Below, piece after piece: positions 1 through 6,956 of a DNA stretch of 24,398 nucleotides. Under the pieces are notes generated by a model. That model saw only the letters and a program-made list of their open reading frames with translations, was not told the origin of the DNA and ran no database searches. Position numbers and translations under genes: made by a program. Within the stretch, counting starts at the first letter, position 1; each line of letters opens with the position of its first letter. Source of the DNA: JBFKMV01 sp041629655 (lineage in GTDB: Bacteria; Acidobacteriota; Polarisedimenticolia; Polarisedimenticolales; Polarisedimenticolaceae); NCBI GenBank assembly GCA_041629655.1, contig JBFKMV010000061.1:1-24398 (forward strand), in the 5' to 3' direction.

Positions 1-933
1 GCCGCGGTCGACGCGGCGATGCTGGCGCTGCTCGAAGAAGACGACCACGACCTGGCGACGCTGGTCGAGCTGGGGCTGAACCACGAACAGCAACACCAGG
101 AGTTGATCCTGATGGACATCAAGCACGTGCTGTCGTGCAACCCGCTCCACCCGGCCTACCGCCCCGCGCCGGAAGCACGGTCGCTCGCCGCCCCGGGCCT
201 GGAGTGGATCGAGCGCGACGAGAGCGTGCGCTGGATCGGACACCAGGGCGACGGCTTCGCCTACGACAACGAGGGCCCGCGCCACCGCGTGCTCGTTCCC
301 GCGTTCCGGATCGCGTCGCGGCCGGTGACCAACGGCGAGTTTCTCGAGTTCATCCGCGACGGCGGCTACCGAACGCCGACGCTGTGGCTGGCCGACGGCT
401 GGTCGACGGTCGAGCGCGAGGAGTGGCAGGCCCCGCTGTACTGGATCCGCCGGGACGGGGCGTGGCACGAGTTCACGCTCGGCGGCCTGCGCGCGTTGGA
501 CCCGGCGGCGCCGGTGTGTCACGTCAGCTACTTCGAGGCCGACGCGTACGCGACCTGGGCCGGGGCGCGGCTCCCCACCGAGGCCGAGTGGGAGACCGTC
601 GCGCGCGAGCAGCCGGTCGAGGGCAACTTCCTCGAGCAGGACGCCCTGGGGCCGCGGGCGGCGCCCGCCGATGCCGGAGGCGCAGCAGCCCCCGTCCAGC
701 TGTTCGGTGACGTCTGGGAGTGGACCCGCAGCCCCTACCAGCCCTACCCGGGCTACCGCGCCAACCCGGGCGCGCTGGGCGAGTACAACGGGAAGTTCAT
801 GTGCAACCAGCAGGTGTTGCGCGGCGGGTCGTTCGCCTCGCCGGCCTCGCACCTCCGCGCGACGTACCGGAACTTCTTCTATCCGCACTGCCGCTGGCAG
901 TTCGCCGGGCTGCGCCTGGCCCGCGATGCGTGA
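1..933 (+). CDS. egtB: EgtB, ergothioneine biosynthesis sulfoxide synthase, 5'-truncated by the window edge
   Basis: The frame is open from base 1 (AAVDAAMLALL...) to TGA at 931-933, so about 310 C-terminal residues are visible. EgtB is a non-haem iron enzyme that uses O2 to couple trimethyl-histidine (hercynine) to a cysteine-type thiol, forming the sulfoxide precursor of ergothioneine. The DinB-like part retains the iron motif HxxxHxE in LNHEQQHQE, followed by LMDIKHVLSCNP. The rest is an FGE-sulfatase (C-type lectin-like) domain with the EgtB hallmarks GEYNGKFMCNQQVLRGGS, YRNFFYPHCRWQF and GLRLARD. The family is usually about 430-450 residues, so the N-terminus, including the first iron-ligand histidine, lies outside the window. 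egtD would normally be nearby but is not visible here. Identification is strong; the thiol donor cannot be told from this fragment. Confidence 0.95.
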   Translation, partial: AAVDAAMLALLEEDDHDLATLVELGLNHEQQHQELILMDIKHVLSCNPLHPAYRPAPEARSLAAPGLEWIERDESVRWIGHQGDGFAYDNEGPRHRVLVPAFRIASRPVTNGEFLEFIRDGGYRTPTLWLADGWSTVEREEWQAPLYWIRRDGAWHEFTLGGLRALDPAAPVCHVSYFEADAYATWAGARLPTEAEWETVAREQPVEGNFLEQDALGPRAAPADAGGAAAPVQLFGDVWEWTRSPYQPYPGYRANPGALGEYNGKFMCNQQVLRGGSFASPASHLRATYRNFFYPHCRWQFAGLRLARDA

Positions 934-944
934 AGGGGGACCCG

Positions 945-1352
945 ATGATTGCCCGTGACCTGATGGAGACGGAGGTCGTGGCCGCGCTCGAGGACGAGTC
1001 CGCGAGCGACCTGACCGACCGGTTCGCCCAGGCGCACGTCCACGGTGCCCCGGTGATCGACCGCCAGGGGCGGCTGGTGGGCATGGTCAGCCTCGAGGAC
1101 ATCCTGATCGGCGGCATGAGCGGCTCCGCCGATGCCGGGCCGGGGGACGCCGCGAGCTCCCCGGAGGTGCGGGAGATCATGACCTCCCCCGCCATCTCCG
1201 CGGACGAGGAAACCCCGGTCGAGGACCTGTGCCGCATGATGTGGCGCTTCCGGATCCACCATATCCCGATCGTCGACGGCGATCGCGTCAGCGGGATGGT
1301 GTCGTCGCTCGACGTGTGCCGGGCGGTCGCGGAGCGCAAGCTGACCGACTGA
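945..1352 (+). CDS. Two-CBS-domain protein
   Basis: A 135-residue protein made almost entirely of a CBS pair (Bateman module). CBS1 covers about residues 1-57 (MIARDLMETEVVAALEDES, then GAPVIDRQGRLVGMVSLEDIL). CBS2 covers about 73-135 (VREIMTSPAISADEETPVED, then HHIPIVDGDRVSGMVSSLDV). Such modules usually bind adenine nucleotides and regulate a partner; stand-alone pairs like this one have no catalytic function of their own. The ATG at 945 is chosen because GAAGGGGGA lies just before it at 932-940. The gene begins 11 bases after the egtB stop, so it is probably co-transcribed with egtB. A link to ergothioneine synthesis is only positional. The linker between the CBS domains is Gly/Ala/Asp rich and probably flexible. 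Confidence 0.85.
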   Translation: MIARDLMETEVVAALEDESASDLTDRFAQAHVHGAPVIDRQGRLVGMVSLEDILIGGMSGSADAGPGDAASSPEVREIMTSPAISADEETPVEDLCRMMWRFRIHHIPIVDGDRVSGMVSSLDVCRAVAERKLTD

Positions 1353-1368
1353 GCCGACCGGATAGAAT
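1341..1368 (+). promoter_or_regulatory. Candidate promoter of the yihY-like gene, with -10 next to the start codon
   Basis: CTGACC (1341-1346), 16 bases, then TAGAAT (1363-1368). The -10 ends only six bases before the ATG at 1375, so a transcript from here would start at or next to the AUG. The -35 lies inside the end of the CBS gene. No other promoter is evident in the 22-base gap. Confidence 0.4.
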
Positions 1369-1374
1369 GGGGTC

Positions 1375-2328
1375 ATGCCTCGTTCCGACGCCGGGGGTCC
1401 GGGCTCGCTGATGCTCCTCGCCAGGGGCGTCGCGCTGGCCTGGGACCAGACCCACGCCTCGTTCATGGCCGCGGCGCTGGCGTTCTACTCGCTGATCTCG
1501 ATCGCGCCGCTGATGATCCTGCTGCTGTTCGCCGCGGGCTCGGTGTTCGGTCCGGAGGAGGTCCAGCGCAACGTGCTGCGCGGGCTGGAGCCGATCGTCG
1601 GCGCCCAGGGAGCGGAGCTGCTGCGGGGCCTCAGTGCCAGCGCCTACTCCCAGGGGCAGCGCTGGGTCGCCTCGCTGATCGGCCTGTCCGTGATCGCCTA
1701 CGGGTCGGCGCGGGTGTTCCTGGAGCTGCAGCGTGCGCTGCACGTCATCTTCCACGACCCGCAACAACCGCGACAGGTCTGGACCGGTCCGTTGTGGCTG
1801 CGGATCGCGCGGGCGGCGCTGTTCTGGATCCGGACCCAGCTGCTGTCGTTCGTGATGGTGCTCGGCGTCGGCGTGCTGTGGTTCGTGGGGATCGTGAGCA
1901 GCACCGCGATCTCCGCCGTCGGCGCCTGGGTCGGCGACCACGTGCCCGAAACGCTGCGGTTCGCGTCGCTGATCCACCTCGTCGCCTCGACCGTCCTGCT
2001 GACGCTGACGGTCGGGCTGGTGTATCGCTACCTCCCGTTGCGCCGGCCGCGCTGGCGCCAGGTCTGGCCCGGAGCGCTGTTGACGGCCGTGATGCTGACG
2101 GGGGGCCAGAAGGTCATCGGGACGTACCTCGGGTACAAGACGATCACCTCGGTCTACGGCGCCGCCGGCTCGGTGGTCCTGGTGATCTTCTGGTTCTACT
2201 ACTCGTGGCTGGTGTTCTTCCTCGGCGCCGTGTTCACGCGGGTCTACGCGCTGCGCGCGAGGGCGCGGCACAAGGCCGGCTCCGAGGCACGTCGCGCCGA
2301 GAAGCGCGCACGGATCAGCGGATCTTGA
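1375..2328 (+). CDS. YihY/BrkB-family inner-membrane protein
   Basis: A 317-residue polytopic membrane protein of the YihY/BrkB (UPF0761) family. About six hydrophobic segments are visible, near residues 30-52 (AALAFYSLISIAPLMILLLF), 100-125, 155-185, 200-222, 232-255 and 262-290 (SVVLVIFWFYYSWLVFFLGA). The family signature F(Y/A)SLISIAPLMIL near the first segment and YGAAGSVVLVIFWFYYSW near the last support the call. The tail is highly basic (RARARHKAGSEARRAEKRAR) and presumably cytoplasmic. The family's function is not established; it was once mis-assigned as RNase BN. The start is the ATG at 1375, with no strong ribosome binding site but a -10-like TAGAAT six bases upstream. The 3' end overlaps the convergent gene at 2315 by 14 bases. 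Confidence 0.88.
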   Translation: MPRSDAGGPGSLMLLARGVALAWDQTHASFMAAALAFYSLISIAPLMILLLFAAGSVFGPEEVQRNVLRGLEPIVGAQGAELLRGLSASAYSQGQRWVASLIGLSVIAYGSARVFLELQRALHVIFHDPQQPRQVWTGPLWLRIARAALFWIRTQLLSFVMVLGVGVLWFVGIVSSTAISAVGAWVGDHVPETLRFASLIHLVASTVLLTLTVGLVYRYLPLRRPRWRQVWPGALLTAVMLTGGQKVIGTYLGYKTITSVYGAAGSVVLVIFWFYYSWLVFFLGAVFTRVYALRARARHKAGSEARRAEKRARISGS

Positions 2329-3388
2329 CGTCCTGCTTGAGGTGCTCGAGCAGCGCGGCGTCCAGCGACCGTGGCTCGAGGCCGGTCGCCTCGAAGAACG
2401 CCTCCGCGCCCCCGGACCCGTCGCGTTCCGAACGCAGGTAGCGGACGAACCCCTCGGCGTGACGGCCCTCGTCGCCGTGCAGCAGGAAGTGCACCAGCAA
2501 CCAGCTCAGCCCGTAGTTGAGGTCGACCTCTCCGCTGTAGAACGCCCCGGGGTCGACCACCCGGATCAGCGCGCCGACGACGCCCTCGCCACGCGCGCCC
2601 GCGGCGGAGAGCGCGCGGCGCACCTCGCGCAGCCGCTGCGCGGGCTCCTGCGCGCGGCGGGCCGGCGCCCCGCGGAACAGCGAGAGCCCCTTGTCGCCGA
2701 CGCGCGGCGGCTGGAACGCGCCGGCGGCGTCGCGCCAGGTGTAGCCGAAGTAGCTGGCCAGCCCTTCGCTGAGCCACGGGGGTGGGGCGTAGCCGCCGTC
2801 GAACAGCCCCCGGTCGACCAGCTGGTGGGCCGCCTCGTGCACCAGGCTGTCCGGCAGCTCCTCGGGGGCGCCGCCTCCGCTGTGGGCGGCGATCACGTCC
2901 ACCGCGTTGATGTAGTGGCCCTTCGGCCGCACCGCGCTGAAGCGCCAGTCTCCTGCCAGCAGCTGGTTGTATTTGTAGAACGAGTAGAACAGGAACACCC
3001 GGGACTTGTCCTCGGGAAGCGGGGCCTCGACCCGACGTTCCTTCCAGAACCCGGCGAAGTGCTCGCGGAACGACTCCAGCAGCGCCGTCGCCGCCTCGGG
3101 ATCGAGCCGCGGGTCGTCGGTCTGGACCCGGTAGTGCTCGCTGCTGGCCCCGTCGAAGTTCTTGTCCTTGACCAGCTCCTCGGCGCGGGCCAGGAACGCC
3201 TCGCGGCGCGTGCGCTGCGCCTGTTCGGCGTCGGGATCGGGCTCGCGTTGCCGCTCCAGCTGGCGCTCGTAGTAACGTCGGTCCTGGCGCTCGTGGTCGC
3301 GGGTCTGCTCGTCTCCGACCTGGGCCGCGACCGGGGCGCCGGCGATCGCCAGCAGCAGCGGCAGCAGGACTCGCATGATCGACTTCAT
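2315..3388 (-). CDS. Secreted gluzincin-type metallopeptidase-like protein (peptidase MA-like)
   Basis: A 357-residue protein with a signal peptide (MKSIMRVLLPLLLAIAGAPVAAQ). Residues 25-75 are charged and rich in Arg/Glu, probably helical or coiled. The zinc-peptidase signature HEAAH is at 184-188 within LPDSLVHEAAH, and the presumed third ligand Glu208 lies in WLSEGLASYF. This spacing fits the gluzincin (peptidase MA-like) layout, so an exported zinc hydrolase acting in the periplasm is likely; the substrate is unknown. I chose ATG 3388 for its GGTGGGCG leader and complete signal peptide. A second in-frame ATG at 3376 (MRVLLPLLL) is also possible and would shorten the protein by four residues. 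The gene is divergent from, and overlaps, the start of the GDPD gene at 3375. Its stop overlaps the yihY-like gene tail to tail. Confidence 0.8.
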   Translation of the reverse strand: MKSIMRVLLPLLLAIAGAPVAAQVGDEQTRDHERQDRRYYERQLERQREPDPDAEQAQRTRREAFLARAEELVKDKNFDGASSEHYRVQTDDPRLDPEAATALLESFREHFAGFWKERRVEAPLPEDKSRVFLFYSFYKYNQLLAGDWRFSAVRPKGHYINAVDVIAAHSGGGAPEELPDSLVHEAAHQLVDRGLFDGGYAPPPWLSEGLASYFGYTWRDAAGAFQPPRVGDKGLSLFRGAPARRAQEPAQRLREVRRALSAAGARGEGVVGALIRVVDPGAFYSGEVDLNYGLSWLLVHFLLHGDEGRHAEGFVRYLRSERDGSGGAEAFFEATGLEPRSLDAALLEHLKQDVKIR

Positions 3389-4340
3389 CGCCCACCATTG
3401 TAGGGCGGCGGCGCGGAACGTGCTCGCGGCGGTCCTGGTGGTCGTGAACGTGGCCGCGGCAAGCGGGTGCGCCGCGCGACGCGCTCCGCTCCCGCTTCCC
3501 GATGTCGGTCGCCTCGACGTCCAGGGGCACCGCGGCTGTCGCGGTCTGCTTCCGGAGAATTCGCTGCCCGCGTTCGAGCGGGCGCTGGAGCTCGGGGTGT
3601 CGACGCTGGAGCTGGACCTCCAGGTGACTCGCGACCGCGTGCTCGTGGTGCACCACGACCAGCGACTCGACTCCCGGCGTTGCGTGTACGACGACGGCAG
3701 CGCGGTGCCGGAGCGAGCGATCCGCGACCTCCCCGCGGCGGACCTGGCGACCATCGATTGCGGGCGCCGGCCCGACCGGCGCTTTCCCGGCCAGCGGGCC
3801 GTGCCGGGCACGCGCATCCCGCGGTTCGGGCAGGTCCTCGAGCTGGCGCGCCGGGCCCCCTACCCGGTGCGGCTCAACGTCGAGATCAAGCTCCAGCGAC
3901 GGGAACTGGGGATTCCACCGGACGAATTCGCGGCCCTCGTCGTCGCCGCGGTCCGCCGTGCGGGTCTCCAGGGCCGGACGACCGTGCAGTCGTTCCGTCC
4001 CGAGGCGCTGCGGGCGGTCGGGCGGCTGGCCCCGGAGCTGGCGCTGGCGATCCTCGTCGAGCGGCGTCGCGATTACGAGCGGCGGCTGCGCGACAGCGGC
4101 GCGTCGATCCTCTCGCCGGCGTTTAGGGGCCTGCGCCGGGGCGACGTGCGTCGATTGCGGGCGCGCGGGATCCCGGTGATCCCCTGGACCGTCAACGACC
4201 CGGGGCAGATGCGGCGCCTGATCCGCTGGGGTGTGGACGGGATCATCTCGGACTACCCCGACCGGGTGCAGGCGGTGCTGGCGGACCTCGCCGGATTCCG
4301 TGACGACGACCGGGGAACGCGGTACCCTGAAGCCCGATGA
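3375..4340 (+). CDS. Glycerophosphodiester phosphodiesterase, probable lipoprotein
   Basis: A 321-residue protein with a clear GDPD TIM-barrel signature: QGHRGCRGLLPENSLPAF (catalytic-type His52 and Arg53, Glu61), LELDLQVTRD (Glu79 and Asp81), VVHHD (His94), VEIK near 170, and the C-terminal PVIPWTVNDPGQMRRLIRWG plus DGIISDYPD. The family hydrolyses glycerophosphodiesters to glycerol-3-phosphate and an alcohol, recycling phospholipid head-group products. The N-terminus (RAAARN, then a hydrophobic stretch ending AASGC32) resembles a lipoprotein signal, so it is probably periplasmic and anchored. The ATG at 3375 has only a weak upstream site and overlaps the start codon of the opposite-strand gene; an in-frame GTG at 3420 would remove the basic part of the signal. 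The last base pairs form an ATGA overlap with the following M15-like gene, so the two are translationally coupled. Confidence 0.9.
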   Translation: MIDFIAHHCRAAARNVLAAVLVVVNVAAASGCAARRAPLPLPDVGRLDVQGHRGCRGLLPENSLPAFERALELGVSTLELDLQVTRDRVLVVHHDQRLDSRRCVYDDGSAVPERAIRDLPAADLATIDCGRRPDRRFPGQRAVPGTRIPRFGQVLELARRAPYPVRLNVEIKLQRRELGIPPDEFAALVVAAVRRAGLQGRTTVQSFRPEALRAVGRLAPELALAILVERRRDYERRLRDSGASILSPAFRGLRRGDVRRLRARGIPVIPWTVNDPGQMRRLIRWGVDGIISDYPDRVQAVLADLAGFRDDDRGTRYPEAR

Positions 4341-5314
4341 AGCACCTGGCCGTCCTGCTGCTGGTCGCGGCGACCGGCGCGCCGGCCGCGAACGCGGCCG
4401 AGCGCCCGCCTTACGATGACGGGAAGCTGTCCTTCTCGATCAGGCTGCGCGACCAGGTTTCGCCCTACCGCGTGCTGGGCGTGCCGGTCCTGCCGCGCGA
4501 GCGGTTGACGATCGAGATCCTCGACCGCGCCCAACCGCCGGCGGCCTACGACGTGCAGGCGGCCGCGGGAGCCCTGAAACGCCTGCGGCCGCGGGTCTGG
4601 GAATGGACCGCGCCGGCGGCCAAGGGGCTGCACCCGCTGACGCTGTCCCGGCAAAGGGCCGACGGCCGGGCGTCGAGCGAGCGGATGACCCTCAATGCGT
4701 TCGTCCTGGTCCCGCTCGGAGAGGTCGACCAGGGATCGCTCAACGGCTACCGCATCGGCAGCTACCCGCTCCAGCCGCTCAAGGGCCTCGCGATCTACAA
4801 GCCGCCCCGCGGCTTCATCGAGGTCACGCCGGAGCTCGCGGACACCCCGGTCTCGCCGCACTTCACGCTGGGGCAGTTCCTGTGCAAACAGGCCGACGGC
4901 TACCCCAAGTACGTCGTGTTGCGCGAGCTGCTGCTGCTGAAGCTCGAGCTGCTGCTCCAGCACGTCAACGCGGCCGGCCACCGCTGCGACACGTTCCACG
5001 TGATGAGCGGCTACCGCACGCCGTTCTACAACAAGGCGATCGGCAACGTGCGCTACAGCCGGCACGTGTGGGGCGGCGCCGCCGACATCTTCATCGACGA
5101 CAGCCCGCAGGACGGGATGATGGACGACCTGAACAGGGACGGCCGCATCGACGTGCTCGACGCGGGGGTGCTGTACGACCTGGTGGACGAGCTGTACGGC
5201 AAGGCGCACTTCAAGCCCTTCGTCGGTGGCCTGGGGCGGTACAAGAAGACCTCGGCGCACGGGCCGTTCGTGCACGTCGACGTCCGCGGCTTCCGGGCGC
5301 GCTGGGGCACCTAG
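4337..5314 (+). CDS. Exported M15-like zinc D,D-/L,D-peptidase with an EF-hand loop
   Basis: A 325-residue protein with a signal peptide (MKHLAVLLLVAATGAPAANA). The C-terminal half is an M15 (VanY/DUF882-like) peptidase: MSGYRTPFYN (223-232), the zinc motif SRHVWGGAAD (His243, Asp250) and the third ligand in FVHVDVRG (His313). Such enzymes trim peptidoglycan stem peptides in the periplasm. The N-terminal 200 residues are probably beta-rich and I do not recognise them. Between the zinc ligands lies a calcium-loop pattern, D264-L-N266-R-D268-G-R-I-D272-V-L-D275, of the EF-hand/dockerin type, which is not part of the core fold as I know it. Translation is coupled to the GDPD gene through ATGA at 4337-4340. 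The stop TAG shares the CTAG at 5311-5314 with the stop of the convergent gene. Confidence 0.82.
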   Translation: MKHLAVLLLVAATGAPAANAAERPPYDDGKLSFSIRLRDQVSPYRVLGVPVLPRERLTIEILDRAQPPAAYDVQAAAGALKRLRPRVWEWTAPAAKGLHPLTLSRQRADGRASSERMTLNAFVLVPLGEVDQGSLNGYRIGSYPLQPLKGLAIYKPPRGFIEVTPELADTPVSPHFTLGQFLCKQADGYPKYVVLRELLLLKLELLLQHVNAAGHRCDTFHVMSGYRTPFYNKAIGNVRYSRHVWGGAADIFIDDSPQDGMMDDLNRDGRIDVLDAGVLYDLVDELYGKAHFKPFVGGLGRYKKTSAHGPFVHVDVRGFRARWGT

Positions 5315-6669
5315 TCCAGCAGGAACTCGAGGATCCAGCGGTGCGCCGCCGGATGCAGGATGATCTTCCGGTGCAGCTCGGGGACGATCGCCGGCGGACG
5401 GGCCAACGCCGCGCGCTCCTGCGGCGACAGCCAGAACTGGCTTTCGATCGTCGCGTGGCCGTCGCCGGGCCCGCGGATCACCGTCGACAGGTAGGCGTCG
5501 CGCTTGACGCGCTTGTCCTCGCCGAAGAACGTCCGGAAACCGTCTCCGTGCCGTTCCAGCACGGCGCGCTCGTCCGTCGGATGGTACGCGTTCTGGATCA
5601 CGTAGTAGTCGGCCGCGGCGAACTCCGGCACGTCGCGCGCCAGCAGGTGGTGGAGGCGGCGGGCCCGGTCCAGCGAGCGGGCCAGGAACGCCCGGCGCTG
5701 TACGGGATCTCCGAACAGGTCCGGCCGGCGCTTCCGCACAACGCGGCGCTGCGTCTCGGGACGGTAGATCGACCAACCGTGTCGCTGCCAGCTCGCGGCA
5801 TCGAACAGATCGACGTCGAGCGGACGGCCCGCGCCGTCGACGAACAGGTCCTCGCGGTGGGCCGGCAGGGCCTCGTAGACCGAGGGAAACGTGAACGCCG
5901 TCTCGGGCCGGAAGCGGCGTCCGACGAGCGGCACGTAGCGACGGCCGCGATGGAGATCCTCCAACGTGCCGAGGCCGCCCCCGTTGTCGGCACCGACCAG
6001 GATCAGCTTGCGGACCCGGATCCCCGCCGGTGGGCCCGTCGCCCCCGCCTCGGCTTGCTCCAGCGACGCGTCGCCGTACTTGATCAGCCAGCGGGCGATG
6101 CGGGCGGCGTTGCTCTGACAGATCAGGTCGACCTGCAGCGGCCCGTTGCCGCGTGACCGTCGCAGCTCCCGGAGCCGTCCGGCGAGCTCCCGCGCGGCGC
6201 GCACGTTGCTGTCGCGCCAGTCATACGGAAACAGGAACAACGTGTCGCCGGGACGCGGCTCGCCGAGATCGCCCAACCGGTAGCCGTTGGCCTCCAGCAG
6301 CCGGATCAGCGAGGCGTAGATGTCGACGCGGATCAGGCCGAGGATGCGGAAGCGGATCACCGGGGAGAACGCCTCCAGCCGGTCCTCGGTCGCGGGATCG
6401 ATCGGCCGGGCCAGCGCATAGCCGCCGTCCCGGGGCAGGAAGATGGCGCGGGCGTTGCCCCACGCCATGCGCCCGGTCTCGCGGTCGCGCAGGCGGGTCC
6501 CCGTGATGCCGGGCAGCACCACGACCGGCACGCGGTCGACGCGATCGCGCAGCGGCTCCAGCACCGGGGGCCGCCGGCCGGCGCAGCCGCCGGCGCCGGC
6601 CAGCAGCGACGACGCCAGCACGGCGAGGACGAGCTGCGTGAACCGTTTCCCGCTGAAAAAACGCGACAT
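5311..6669 (-). CDS. LCAT/PDAT-like alpha/beta-hydrolase lipoprotein
   Basis: A 452-residue protein resembling lecithin:cholesterol acyltransferase-type hydrolases and acyltransferases. The N-terminus is a lipoprotein-like signal (LAVLASSLLAGAGGC29). Family landmarks are VPVVVLPGITGTRL (47-60), LFLFPYDWRDSN (144-155), the nucleophile-elbow region DLICQSNAARIARWL with candidate Ser186, LILVGADNGGGLGTL, and a late GDGHATIES matching the GDGxV segment that holds catalytic residues in the family. The elbow is unusual, C-Q-S-N-A instead of G-H-S-x-G. The expected role is acyl-ester hydrolysis or transfer on lipids at the cell envelope; the substrate is unknown. Start ATG 6669 has no good ribosome binding site and faces the inverted-repeat region. 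It is convergent with the M15-like gene. Confidence 0.78.
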   Translation of the reverse strand: MSRFFSGKRFTQLVLAVLASSLLAGAGGCAGRRPPVLEPLRDRVDRVPVVVLPGITGTRLRDRETGRMAWGNARAIFLPRDGGYALARPIDPATEDRLEAFSPVIRFRILGLIRVDIYASLIRLLEANGYRLGDLGEPRPGDTLFLFPYDWRDSNVRAARELAGRLRELRRSRGNGPLQVDLICQSNAARIARWLIKYGDASLEQAEAGATGPPAGIRVRKLILVGADNGGGLGTLEDLHRGRRYVPLVGRRFRPETAFTFPSVYEALPAHREDLFVDGAGRPLDVDLFDAASWQRHGWSIYRPETQRRVVRKRRPDLFGDPVQRRAFLARSLDRARRLHHLLARDVPEFAAADYYVIQNAYHPTDERAVLERHGDGFRTFFGEDKRVKRDAYLSTVIRGPGDGHATIESQFWLSPQERAALARPPAIVPELHRKIILHPAAHRWILEFLLD

Positions 6670-6956
6670 GTGGCGACAACCCGGCTCCCAGCCATGGTGG
6701 TGCGCAGAATGTGGATCAGCCGGGAGCCGTCTCGCCGGGGCGCGCTCCCTATCCCGATCGTCCGTCGGCGGACGTCCGGCCTCCGCGTGCGGACGGAGTG
6801 GGCTTCATCGGGAGGCGCCGGGGCGCCGACCACACTCTGCGCACCACCATGGCTTCCAGCATACCCCGGATCCGAAGCTGCAACCCTCGCGGCGGTCCGG
6901 CCGTTTCATCTCCCGGACGCGGCTCGTGCCGGCCGCCCCGCTGGAGGAGGTGCAAC
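6670..6956. other. Divergent intergenic region between the LCAT-like and DUF4097-like genes
   Basis: These 287 bases hold no credible gene. The inverted-repeat element occupies 6682-6854. I see no convincing sigma-70 or sigma-54 promoter on either strand outside it, so promoters for both flanking genes are probably inside or next to the repeat arms. On the right, a strong ribosome binding site (GGAGGAGG, 6943-6950) precedes the ATG at 6957. The stretch 6855-6940 shows nothing recognisable. Confidence 0.6.
6690..6854. repeat. Near-perfect 25-bp inverted repeat flanking a structured 115-bp spacer
   Basis: Left arm 6690-6714 and right arm 6830-6854 are reverse complements at 24 of 25 positions (single T/C difference at 6835). 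Each arm contains TGCGCA and ends outward in CCACCATGGCT. Inside and overlapping are smaller hairpins: CGGCTCCC (6682-6689) with GGGAGCCG (6722-6729), CGTCCG-TCGG-CGGACG (6759-6774), and CTCCG (6781-6785) with CGGAG (6794-6798). The element sits between two divergent genes. It could be a paired operator or promoter, a structured RNA, or a small MITE-like remnant; no clear target-site duplication is visible. Confidence 0.75.

Noticed and set aside
4253..5776. 507-codon minus-strand frame crossing the M15-like and LCAT-like genes
   Set aside because: It spans parts of two well-supported genes in shadow frames and has Pro/Arg/Val-rich content without motifs.
6849..6956. ATG at 6849 as an upstream start for the DUF4097-like gene
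   Set aside because: In frame, but it lies inside the inverted-repeat arm, has no ribosome binding site and would bury the clear signal peptide that starts at 6957 behind 36 residues.
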